The notes beneath the pieces were generated by a model. It saw only the letters and a program-made list of their open reading frames with translations. It had not been told where the DNA came from and did no database searches. A stretch of DNA of 64,000 nt from a virus: the IMG/VR virus record IMGVR_UViG_3300007512_000016, positions 36,629 to 100,628 of that record. One strand, given 5' to 3'. How positions within the stretch are numbered: the first letter of the stretch is position 1; each line of letters starts with the position of its first letter. Of the stretch, positions 57,190 to 64,000 are shown one piece after another. A program made the translations under genes and the position numbers.

Positions 57190-59432
57190 GGCCCCCTCCC
57201 CGCCTGAGTGAGCAAGCTGTCGAGCTTGCTCGTCATCTGAAATGGGAAGTCCGCGAGGCGTCCGCAGAACACCGGGTCAGGGAAGACCTGCTGGACATAT
57301 GAAGCTTGCTGTCCGATGCCGACGCCCACGATGTGTATCCCCATTTTTTCTGCTTGCCTGAGCTGCCACCGCATGACCGGGGCGTTGCTGGGATTCGGTT
57401 GTCCATCCGTGTATACGAACATGAGCCGGTGAGTTTCGTCCCGATCCGCAAGCTCTTCCAGAGCCATCTGCATCCCGTCGCATAGCGGAGTGGAGTGGAC
57501 CGCGTGGTTATTGGCGAACCTCCATTGAACAGCCGGGAAGGTCTCTTCCCACCCCTTGAAAATGTCATAGTGGACACCGTAGGCCCGATGATAGGTCTGA
57601 CTGGCTAGATCGATCTCATCCAGCATCGTGGTGACTCGACGAGCCCTGATCCCAAGAACCAGGGTCGGGCAACCCAAAACGGAAAGGGGCTCGACAATGG
57701 CGAGGATCCCCTCCATCGCGACCTCTTTCATGGTCTTTTCTCGACCGTCGCGGTCTTGGACCCCGGCTTTCGCCTTCATGGAGTAGCTCTCGTCCAGCAC
57801 GATAGCCGCCGCCAGGGTCACATCCAGCCGCTTGCCAGGACGAGCCCAGGCCCGGGTAGGCTTCTTCCGAGCCCGCAGGTCTCCCCAGGTCCGGACCATG
57901 TACCGATCCGAGAGCTGACGCCCAGAAGGGAGACCGTGCCTCACCGTCCTCCGCTTGTAATCGAGGAACCTCATCAGGAAAGAGGATCTCATCGCGGCGG
58001 ATTCCTGCTGAACATCGCTCAACATCTGAGCGGTCTGAGCAAAGTCCCCATGCTCTCCCTTTTGGGAGGGCTTTACTGTCTCCACGATATCCAACTCGGT
58101 AGAGGCTGGGTTCCACGGTTGCTCGCCTGGAAGAAGCTCTCTCATTTCCCGCTGGATAGCTTCCCGAAGAGCACCGGAGAGAACCTCCTGGTGGTCCTTC
58201 AAATCACTCTCAGAAGACTCCAGGGCTCCCGCAGCGACCTCCGCCAGAGGACCCTCGCCCTCTGCTCCTCCCTCCCCCGCGTTCTCTTCCCCGAACTCCT
58301 TCTGGCCCTCAGAGGGAGCCCCTCCCGAGTCGGAGTCCTGGTTCTCATGAGACTCCTCTTCCTCTCCAGAGGATCCCCCGCCTTTCTCATCGGACTCGCC
58401 TTCGTCCTCCGAGTCCGATGGTTGCCCTGAAGAGGAAGGGCTGAAAAAGGGGTTGTCTTCGATCTCCTCCTGGTGCCCACACGCGGTGCAGGTGATGACC
58501 AGCTTGTCAGAGGAAGCCTGCCGCCGTACTTTCAGCTTGTCCGCTGGGGCTCCGCACTTCGGACAAGGGGCCTTCTGGGGCTCCTCGTCCTCCTTGTCCT
58601 GTTCTTGTTCCAAGAGGCTGACCAGCTCCGCGACCACATCCAGGGCAACCCGGAGGCTGCCCAGGTCATCCCCGGGGCCTAAGGTCATGGCGTGATTCAG
58701 CCACAAGGAGAGAGGACCCGCTTCGACCATCTCATAGGCATCCGGGTTCAGAGAGTGGTAGCGACGAAGGGCTTCTTTTTGAAGGTCCGTGTTGTACCCT
58801 TTCCCGATCCCACGAAAGGCCCCCTGAATGACCGTCAGGGGGTTAGCGGTCAGGTGAGGCGTTTCCTTGTCCAACACGTAATCGTTGACCGCGATTAGTC
58901 TCTGTCGGATGCCGGGGAAGCGAGAGCAGCCGCACCTCTCGATCCGGATATCCTCCACCAGATTATCCCAGCTCAGCAGGTGGGAGGCGTACCGAGACCA
59001 GTCAGGAATCCGAGCCCAGCGAGGAAGCACGATCGCGGCGACCTCTCGGGTGGTCAGGTACCGCTTACAGGTGAACACCCCATGTAGTAGCTCGTGGATG
59101 AGTCCCCCTTTCAAAGCCTTGGCGACCTTGAGAGTGAGAATCATCGGAGTCCTGGCGATCACGATCTGAGGGTCGGGGCGGGGATACCCGTTGACCTGAG
59201 TGACCCACTTGGACACGTCCATAGGTGTCGGCTGGCACCCCGGGTTCTCGTGGGCCCAGGCGGCGATGACACGGACGAGAATCCTCGCCGTCCACCAATC
59301 CATATGGGCGAAACCCTCCCCCTTGGAATGCACTGGAGGAGCTTTCTCCCCCATCAGAGAGAAAGCCGTCGCCCTATGGTCTGTCCATAGGGTCCGCCGC
59401 AGCACTTGATTCGGATCGGGTTGATTCCACAT
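57183..59432 (-). CDS. CobT-like vWA protein with HELLH metallopeptidase motif
   Basis: About 749 aa from ATG at 59432; an ATG at 59441 lies inside the promoter-like TTCGTATGAG. Residues ~110-200 hold GLIHELLHGVFT with a downstream DNLVEDIRIERC, an intact HExxH zincin signature with the EDxRIE segment. A zinc ribbon (CPKCGAPADKLK ... CTACGHQE) and a ~130-residue acidic low-complexity region follow, then a vWA domain with LDESYSMKAK (DxSxS), HSTPLCDGMQMAL and FVYTDGQPNPSN. CobT/vWA proteins work with MoxR-type ATPases to remodel target complexes; a protease role is possible too. Confidence 0.8.
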   Translation of the reverse strand: MWNQPDPNQVLRRTLWTDHRATAFSLMGEKAPPVHSKGEGFAHMDWWTARILVRVIAAWAHENPGCQPTPMDVSKWVTQVNGYPRPDPQIVIARTPMILTLKVAKALKGGLIHELLHGVFTCKRYLTTREVAAIVLPRWARIPDWSRYASHLLSWDNLVEDIRIERCGCSRFPGIRQRLIAVNDYVLDKETPHLTANPLTVIQGAFRGIGKGYNTDLQKEALRRYHSLNPDAYEMVEAGPLSLWLNHAMTLGPGDDLGSLRVALDVVAELVSLLEQEQDKEDEEPQKAPCPKCGAPADKLKVRRQASSDKLVITCTACGHQEEIEDNPFFSPSSSGQPSDSEDEGESDEKGGGSSGEEEESHENQDSDSGGAPSEGQKEFGEENAGEGGAEGEGPLAEVAAGALESSESDLKDHQEVLSGALREAIQREMRELLPGEQPWNPASTELDIVETVKPSQKGEHGDFAQTAQMLSDVQQESAAMRSSFLMRFLDYKRRTVRHGLPSGRQLSDRYMVRTWGDLRARKKPTRAWARPGKRLDVTLAAAIVLDESYSMKAKAGVQDRDGREKTMKEVAMEGILAIVEPLSVLGCPTLVLGIRARRVTTMLDEIDLASQTYHRAYGVHYDIFKGWEETFPAVQWRFANNHAVHSTPLCDGMQMALEELADRDETHRLMFVYTDGQPNPSNAPVMRWQLRQAEKMGIHIVGVGIGQQASYVQQVFPDPVFCGRLADFPFQMTSKLDSLLTQAGRGPC

Positions 59433-59497
59433 ACCCCTCATACGAATAGGCTGAAATTTACCCTCTCTTAAAAAAGCGGCAAGAAATCAGGGCAGGC

Positions 59498-59506
59498 TCG
59501 TATACT
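59498..59506 (+). promoter_or_regulatory. TCGTATACT promoter element, leaderless
   Basis: GGCAGGCTCGTATACTCGGCC lies directly before the ATG at 59512; only five nt separate TATACT from the start codon, so the mRNA should begin at or near the ATG. The -35 position reads AAGAAA, a partial match. It shares the 70-bp gap with the divergent CobT-like gene, whose start is also close to a TATA-like element. Confidence 0.55.
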
Positions 59507-59511
59507 CGGCC

Positions 59512-59886
59512 ATGAGCGACTACAGCGAATTCATGGACGGTGTCCTTTACCGGGTCGAAGCCTGCAACGGGGCGAAGCATCTCCTCTGGGAGAGACACGC
59601 GGAGGAAGCCGGAGGCGAGGTCCCCTGGGAGAGTCAGGACGGCTATCTGGTCTTCCTGGGCAAGGTCGAGGGTCTCCCGGTGTACCTCTCCGTCCGGATG
59701 ACCCTGATCTACGGCCAGAAGGTCGTCTTCTGGTTCGGGTCAGGGAGGATGGTGGACCACCGCCTCATTGAGGCGTGGTTCGAGACCTACATGGGTCCTC
59801 GGAGGCCGGGGAATCACTCGGACGTGATGAACTTCAACAACGTCCTGTCGCGCTGTCGCGAAGCAGCGGGGTTGGAGGGGGAGTGA
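59512..59886 (+). CDS. Hypothetical protein, first gene of second signalling operon
   Basis: 124 aa from ATG at 59512. Alpha/beta with DGVLYRVEACNGAKHLLWER, YLVFLGKVEGLPVYLSVRMT and VVFWFGSGRMVDHRLIEAWF. No catalytic motif. Strong C/G-ending codon use. It overlaps the following gene by GTGA. No family is recognised. Confidence 0.65.
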   Translation: MSDYSEFMDGVLYRVEACNGAKHLLWERHAEEAGGEVPWESQDGYLVFLGKVEGLPVYLSVRMTLIYGQKVVFWFGSGRMVDHRLIEAWFETYMGPRRPGNHSDVMNFNNVLSRCREAAGLEGE

Positions 59887-60083
59887 GCGTCGCGAGAGCC
59901 CGTATGACGGATCAAGAGCGGCTCCTGATGGAGATCGCGACCTCCATCCCGACGCAATGCTCCCGGTGGAGCATGGCGAATCCGATCAAAGCGATCGAGG
60001 CCGCGATCCGAGAGCACTGCCCCACGTCCTGCGGGCAGTGGCTCGCGCTTCGGAAGCCTCGGGAGTCGCAAGAGTCAGTATGA
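59883..60083 (+). CDS. Small hypothetical protein
   Basis: 66 aa from GTG at 59883, coupled by GTGA to the previous stop and by ATGA to the next start. Helical, with TDQERLLMEIATSIPTQCSR and AAIREHCPTSCGQWLALRKP; three cysteines. Coding is supported by overlap on both sides. Function unknown. Confidence 0.6.
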   Translation: MSVARARMTDQERLLMEIATSIPTQCSRWSMANPIKAIEAAIREHCPTSCGQWLALRKPRESQESV

Positions 60084-61021
60084 CGAACTTCCTCCGAGAG
60101 ACCGGGCTGGTTCCCGTATCGGCCAACCCACCTACGTTTGGTCACTGTGCCCTGATTAAGGAAGCCCTGCGGCTCTGCCGCAAGGTCTACGTCCTCATCG
60201 GCTGTAACCGAACCAAGGAAGGAAAGTATCTCTTCGGGGACGATGAAGCCGCGGGCTTGCTCCTCGCCATGCTGGGGTCCAGTCCCGATACAGCTCGGGT
60301 CACGATCCTCAAGACGACTTCCACCGTCGCGGACGTCGCTCTCGGGGTACAGGCGGACGCAATCTTCCGAGGTGTCCGCGATAATCTGGAGGCGGAGCGG
60401 GAGCGGGAAGACTTCGCTTTCTACGATCACATGGTCCGTGGAACCAGCAACAAGCTGCTTTTCGTCCCGAGCCCGGACGATCTCAAGGGCTGCTCCTCTT
60501 CGATCGTCCGCGGTCTGGTCCGGGAACATGCTCCCTGGGTACCCGAGTACGTTCCCGCCGATGTATGGCGTCGGACCCGAGAGCGAATCCACGGTCACAA
60601 GTGGGTCGGAGTATCCAACGCCTCCGATCTCCCTCTCCTTCCCCCGATGGGTCGGACTTGTTCTCTTCCTTTTGAAGAAGCCTTGGAGATCGCGGCCTCA
60701 GACTCGATGCCTTCCGGGCAGGTCTTTCGTGCGATCCCTGACTCGAAATGTCTGGATCGGGTCCCCTTCCTTCAGCGAGCCCTCCGAAAGATGTTCCGAA
60801 GGCGTCTGCGGGACCTGTGGCCGACAGGTCAGCCTGGGTTTTACTTTTTTGTCGGCTGGCCGGACTACGTGGTTCCGCCAGTGCTCTATGACGTTGTCCT
60901 GACCCGGGATCACGTCCAGTACCCGCCGATGATCGCGGAACCTTCAGGTGAAATCTATCCGCGAGCGGGCCGGTTCCTTGACGAGGCGAAGACTCTCTCG
61001 CTGGCGAGGTGGCCTGGATGA
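60080..61021 (+). CDS. CoaD-like nucleotidyltransferase
   Basis: 313 aa from ATG at 60080. The N-terminal ~160 residues match phosphopantetheine adenylyltransferase-type enzymes: VPVSANPPTFGHCALIKEAL (the TxGH-type site), VYVLIGCNRTKEGKYLF, ALGVQADAIFRGVRDNLEAE (CoaD-like RGxR) and LKGCSSSIVRGLVREH (ISSxxVR). NMN adenylyltransferase is the alternative. The C-terminal ~150 residues are a separate unrecognised domain ending near PRAGRFLDEAKTLSLARW. It would transfer AMP onto a cofactor precursor (CoA or NAD). Confidence 0.72.
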   Translation: MTNFLRETGLVPVSANPPTFGHCALIKEALRLCRKVYVLIGCNRTKEGKYLFGDDEAAGLLLAMLGSSPDTARVTILKTTSTVADVALGVQADAIFRGVRDNLEAEREREDFAFYDHMVRGTSNKLLFVPSPDDLKGCSSSIVRGLVREHAPWVPEYVPADVWRRTRERIHGHKWVGVSNASDLPLLPPMGRTCSLPFEEALEIAASDSMPSGQVFRAIPDSKCLDRVPFLQRALRKMFRRRLRDLWPTGQPGFYFFVGWPDYVVPPVLYDVVLTRDHVQYPPMIAEPSGEIYPRAGRFLDEAKTLSLARWPG

Positions 61022-61818
61022 GTTTCCAGCTCGGGAATTGGCGACTCCTCCGGAAGTTGGGAGAGGGCAATTTCGGCTACACCTATCTGGGAGAGCATGT
61101 CCTCCTGGGATTCCAGGTGGCTGTGAAGGTCGAGAAAGTCGGGACCCCGGAGGCGATCGAGGCCTTCAAGACGGAGGCGAGAGCCTACTCCGAGCTGCGG
61201 CACCCCTATCTCCCAACCCTCCATGATTACCTGGAGATGCCCGACCCGAGGGAACCCAGCCGGCTCCTTCGGCTGATGGTCCTGTCTTTCATCCCCGGTC
61301 AGAGCCTCACCGACGCCGTCGAAGAACACGGCAACCCGACTGACGAACACATCTGCTGGATCGTGGATAGGCTGCTGTTTGCCCTCAGCTATCTCAACTA
61401 CAAGGGTATCCTTCACCTGGACGTGAAGCCCGACAACATCCTGCTGAACATCCCCCACCACGAGGCGACCCTTGTTGACTTGGGGATGGCGTCTATCCGG
61501 CCGCGATCCGGGGACGTAGCCCGGGGCGGATCGCCCATGTTTATGGCTCCAGAAGTGTTCGCGATGTTCACTCCTGGTCCAGAGAGCGACCTCTACAGCG
61601 TAGGGAAGGTTGTGTGTTGGCTAAGCGGAGGAGACCCGGCGAATGGCATCTTTGGACCGGACATGGATCCCCGGTTCTCGTCCTTCTTTGAGGAGTGGAT
61701 CCGGCATGATCCCCGGTCCCGCCCTCGTAACTTCGCCGCTCTGCGGGATGATCTGGCTGATCTACGGACCCAGGTTTTCGGCAGAGTCGGCAGCGTAGAA
61801 GCCTGGGAGTCCAGATGA
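61018..61818 (+). CDS. Hanks-type Ser/Thr protein kinase
   Basis: 266 aa from ATG at 61018, coupled by ATGA at both ends. All canonical kinase elements: LRKLGEGNFGYTYLGEHVLL (Gly loop), VAVKVEKVG (Lys), ILHLDVKPDNILLN (catalytic Asp, Lys, Asn), TLVDLGMASIRP (DLG for DFG), GGSPMFMAPEVFAMF (APE) and SDLYSVGKVVCWL. It has no transmembrane or extracellular sensor domain, so it is cytoplasmic. It likely phosphorylates the vWA protein encoded next or host targets. Confidence 0.92.
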   Translation: MSFQLGNWRLLRKLGEGNFGYTYLGEHVLLGFQVAVKVEKVGTPEAIEAFKTEARAYSELRHPYLPTLHDYLEMPDPREPSRLLRLMVLSFIPGQSLTDAVEEHGNPTDEHICWIVDRLLFALSYLNYKGILHLDVKPDNILLNIPHHEATLVDLGMASIRPRSGDVARGGSPMFMAPEVFAMFTPGPESDLYSVGKVVCWLSGGDPANGIFGPDMDPRFSSFFEEWIRHDPRSRPRNFAALRDDLADLRTQVFGRVGSVEAWESR

Positions 61819-62981
61819 GCGGACACGGATACGGCGGTCGGAGCACTCGGTCCCGCCACAACGACGAATATGACACCGGCCACAACTGGTCCTCGGCCCG
61901 GAGCGGCTGGTCCACGCCCCCCAAGACGACTGTCCCGCGTCGGACCACGCAGAGCACCAGGGTCCAGACCCCGCCCCAGAAGCCCGCGGACCTCTGCCGG
62001 CAGTGCAACCAGCCCCTCAACAAGAAGCTCAAGTGTACAAGCTGCGGGAGCACCCACGTCCGTCGGGGCACCGTCCTCCTCCTCGATGGAGGCCCCACGC
62101 TGGGGACTGGTGACAGCGGGAAGTCCACCCTGATGCTGTCCAAGCCGGGGCAGTTGAACGCCAAGGTGAAGCCCCTGAAGGCGACTGCTCGGAACGTCGC
62201 TGTCTTCGCGATGGACATGACCGGGTCGATGGGCACGGCGAAGGACGAGATCATCAAGAGAGCCCCCGTTCTCTACTCCGACCTTCAGGAACTTCTTGGC
62301 GACGACGTCGAGATCCTCCTCATCACCTTCGGTGATGCGATTACTCAGGATGAGATCCGGGTGGTGGACTTCGGACGCGGGCCCATCCTGGACATTCACG
62401 TCCAGGCTGTCCACCAGAAGTGTCGGGGAGGTGGCAACCGCGTCGAGAGCCAGGATCTCGTCGCTCTCTACCTCGATCAGATGGTGGACTTCACGCAGGC
62501 AACCAATGTCTTCGTCTTCTTCGTCACGGACGAAGGGGTTCCCCTGAAGATGGATCGTCGCTGGGCGACGAAGTACGTGGGCGAGGCCGCGATGGCTGGT
62601 TACCCCGAGCACAACGACACCACCCGGGTCTTCGACTCCCTCGCCAAGAAGGCGAAGGTGTTCACGATCCTGAAGCCGGTGGACCACCCCTTCAACAAGC
62701 GGTTTGCCGCCTCTATGAGGCAGTCCTGGGCGACCGTGCTGGCCTCCCCCGACTTCATCCTCGACCTCTCCGATATCCGCCGCTGTGTGGATGTGGCGGT
62801 GGGCGCCATCGCGAAGAGCCTCGGGAAGCTGGCGACGTTTGAGAAGAATCTCGCCGCTCGGCAGACCGACCCCCGCTACCGCTCCCAGAACATCCAGACG
62901 GTCATGGGCACGATCATGAACGTCCCCGGAGGCACCCCCAACATCAAGCCCCCGGCCTCGGTCCCGGACTTCTTCAAGTAG
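61815..62981 (+). CDS. vWA protein with zinc ribbon
   Basis: 388 aa. The N-terminal ~60 residues are Ser/Thr/Arg/Gly-rich and likely disordered, a possible phosphorylation region. A zinc ribbon follows (LCRQCNQPLNKKLKCTSCGS), then GTVLLLDGGPTLGTGDSG and a vWA domain with MIDAS VFAMDMTGSMGTAKDEII (DxTxS), LLITFGDAITQDEIRVVDFG, and FVTDEGVPLKMD. The end is ASVPDFFK. It is coupled by ATGA to the kinase, suggesting a kinase-substrate or kinase-adaptor pair. Confidence 0.83.
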   Translation: MSGHGYGGRSTRSRHNDEYDTGHNWSSARSGWSTPPKTTVPRRTTQSTRVQTPPQKPADLCRQCNQPLNKKLKCTSCGSTHVRRGTVLLLDGGPTLGTGDSGKSTLMLSKPGQLNAKVKPLKATARNVAVFAMDMTGSMGTAKDEIIKRAPVLYSDLQELLGDDVEILLITFGDAITQDEIRVVDFGRGPILDIHVQAVHQKCRGGGNRVESQDLVALYLDQMVDFTQATNVFVFFVTDEGVPLKMDRRWATKYVGEAAMAGYPEHNDTTRVFDSLAKKAKVFTILKPVDHPFNKRFAASMRQSWATVLASPDFILDLSDIRRCVDVAVGAIAKSLGKLATFEKNLAARQTDPRYRSQNIQTVMGTIMNVPGGTPNIKPPASVPDFFK

Positions 62982-62984
62982 CCC

Positions 62985-63824
62985 ATGAATATCCTCGCGA
63001 TCAGTGATCTTCACCTCGGAAAGACCGGGGTGGAGCAAGGAATTGACTGGACCACCTTCTTTGTAGAAGTGCTCCAGCGGGCTCATCAGATGGCTCGGAC
63101 GCGGGACTATGACGTCCTCTACTTCGGGGGAGACGCCGCGGAGAAGGCTGATACCAGGGACCCGGCCTCCAACCTCAAGGAAGCCATTCGGCTCCTCTCA
63201 GAGATTCCCATCGCTCAGAAACTCTGGGTGATGGGGAACAACGACCTGGAGTGCCTCTCCGGCCCTCTTGATACCTACTCCGAAGAGATGCAAGGTCTCC
63301 TCGGAGACCGGTTCCACCTCTTAGACGCCGCTCCCTTCCAAGCCGGAAAGGTGGGCTTCTTCGGGAACATCGGGGGCCACAACGGGTCGTTGTGGAAGCC
63401 GCCCGCGGTCTCCGAACCGGAAGTCATCGCTCTGGAAGAAGAGATGATCCGGGAGGATGAGATCGGCTGGGCTGCTCACTTTGGCCCGCGGGCCGATTTG
63501 GGTCCGCGTCAGTTCTATCTGATGGCTCAAGGCCGGATGCTGGCTCATTATCGCTTGCTCGCGGACATGGACCAGCTCGTGATGGGGACCCACTTCGTCC
63601 CGAGCCCCGACTTCGTCCTCTACGGGCAGAGCCCCAAATATGATTGGCTGAACTGGTTCATGGGCTACGACGCCATGAGCCTCCCGCTTCCATTCTGGGA
63701 AGACGACCGACTCTCCCTCGGGCTCACCGGCCACACCCATCGATCAGCCTCGATGTTCCTCGGAGAGGTCCCCGTCATCAACGTCTCTGGACCCGAGCAA
63801 CCCCACTGGCTTCACCTTGAATAA
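62985..63824 (+). CDS. Calcineurin-like metallophosphoesterase
   Basis: 279 aa from ATG at 62985. Motifs in order: MNILAISDLHLGKTG, DVLYFGGDAAEKAD, WVMGNNDLECLSG, GKVGFFGNIGGHNGS, and LTGHTHRSASMF. This is a class III phosphoesterase, possibly acting on nucleotides or phosphoproteins. It follows the vWA gene by 3 nt in the same operon, and similar enzymes occur near vWA/kinase modules. It is not closely like the Mre11-type protein at 21.9 kb. Confidence 0.85.
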   Translation: MNILAISDLHLGKTGVEQGIDWTTFFVEVLQRAHQMARTRDYDVLYFGGDAAEKADTRDPASNLKEAIRLLSEIPIAQKLWVMGNNDLECLSGPLDTYSEEMQGLLGDRFHLLDAAPFQAGKVGFFGNIGGHNGSLWKPPAVSEPEVIALEEEMIREDEIGWAAHFGPRADLGPRQFYLMAQGRMLAHYRLLADMDQLVMGTHFVPSPDFVLYGQSPKYDWLNWFMGYDAMSLPLPFWEDDRLSLGLTGHTHRSASMFLGEVPVINVSGPEQPHWLHLE

Positions 63825-63829
63825 GAGAT

Positions 63830-63855
63830 AACTTTTCCGGGCCTGCTCGTATACA
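63830..63855 (+). promoter_or_regulatory. Phage promoter, AACTTT-N14-TATACA
   Basis: AACTTT (63830-63835), 14 bp ending in GCTCG, TATACA (63850-63855). It lies 18 nt upstream of the ATG at 63874 and starts 5 nt after the stop of the phosphoesterase. It opens a new unit running out of the window. Confidence 0.75.
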
Positions 63856-63873
63856 TAGCTGAGGTAATCAGCT

Positions 63874-63999
63874 ATGGACTTACTCCTACACCACCTGTCG
63901 GGTTGTCATGGCGAGTGGCAAATGCTCGCTCTCCTCCTTCAGGAGTGGTTCCCGTTTCTGACGGTGTATCTCTCCTCGCGGGAGAAGACCGATGAGTGA
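63874..63999 (+). CDS. 41-aa protein right after a strong promoter
   Basis: Frame from ATG at 63874 to TGA at 63997-63999. The peptide starts MDLLLHHLSGCHGEWQ and contains a hydrophobic stretch (MLALLLQEWFPFLTVYL), so it may be membrane-associated. A further gene seems to start at ATG 63992 (8-nt overlap, the same ATG-x-x-TGA arrangement as elsewhere). Function unknown. Confidence 0.5.
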   Translation: MDLLLHHLSGCHGEWQMLALLLQEWFPFLTVYLSSREKTDE

Positions 64000-64000
64000 C

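Noticed and set aside
61593-63086. A 497-codon open frame on the minus strand
   Set aside because: Antisense to the kinase, vWA and phosphoesterase genes; composition is Val/Gly/Asp/Glu/Arg/His-rich and no domain is visible.

Overview
The window is a segment of a large GC-rich double-stranded DNA tailed phage (or a prophage of one). It carries a terminase large subunit next to a portal gene, fibre-like virion proteins, and a self-supplied replication, recombination and nucleotide set, packed with 1-17 nt gene overlaps. No chromosomal housekeeping gene, rRNA or integrase is visible. A lipobox protein fits a Gram-negative host, but the host cannot be named. The genome clearly extends beyond both window edges: the portal is cut at base 1, and no DNA polymerase or major capsid gene is recognisable here.

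Layout. 1-12.7 kb (minus): portal, terminase with an intein in its P-loop, small virion-type proteins, thioredoxin, two fibre-like proteins. 12.7-31.1 kb (minus): sigma-like factor, NusG-like factor, DnaX clamp-loader subunit, TOPRIM primase, a Rad50/SbcC ATPase split into two separate genes, beta-type sliding clamp, Cas4/RecB-type nuclease, Mre11-type nuclease, RecA, RuvC-like resolvase, candidate ssDNA-binding protein, RecD2-like helicase. 31.2-38.3 kb: two small plus genes, then on minus a B12-dependent ribonucleotide reductase with two inteins and the delta and delta-prime clamp-loader subunits. 38.3-39.05 kb: a structured non-coding stretch. 39.05-49.7 kb: a single-domain ubiquitin-like protein, a polynucleotide-kinase-like P-loop protein, sigma-like/HTH proteins, a ParB-like protein, a C39-like peptidase, a deoxynucleoside kinase and unknowns on both strands.

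49.7-64 kb is the most unusual part. One plus operon (49.87-55.49 kb) encodes nicotinamidase, a vWA protein, a PP2C phosphatase, an atypical protein kinase with zinc ribbon and a Nudix/winged-helix NrtR-like protein. The vWA-PP2C-kinase set matches the TerY-P triad known from tellurium-resistance-type (Ter) stress systems. A divergent minus operon (59.4-56.0 kb) encodes a CobT-like vWA protein with an intact HELLH motif plus a MoxR-type AAA ATPase. A second plus operon (59.51-63.82 kb) encodes a CoaD-like adenylyltransferase, a canonical Ser/Thr kinase, a zinc-ribbon vWA protein and a calcineurin-like phosphoesterase. Together they look like a phage-carried phosphorylation/chaperone signalling module coupled to NAD and CoA cofactor chemistry.

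Regulation. Six promoters share AASTTT - exactly 14 bp - TATA (often preceded by TCG). Others have only the TATA part. This suggests a phage-specific sigma factor, for which the window offers candidates at 12.7-13.4, 39.8-40.8 and 41.0-42.6 kb. All calls come from reading motifs by eye; no database search was run.
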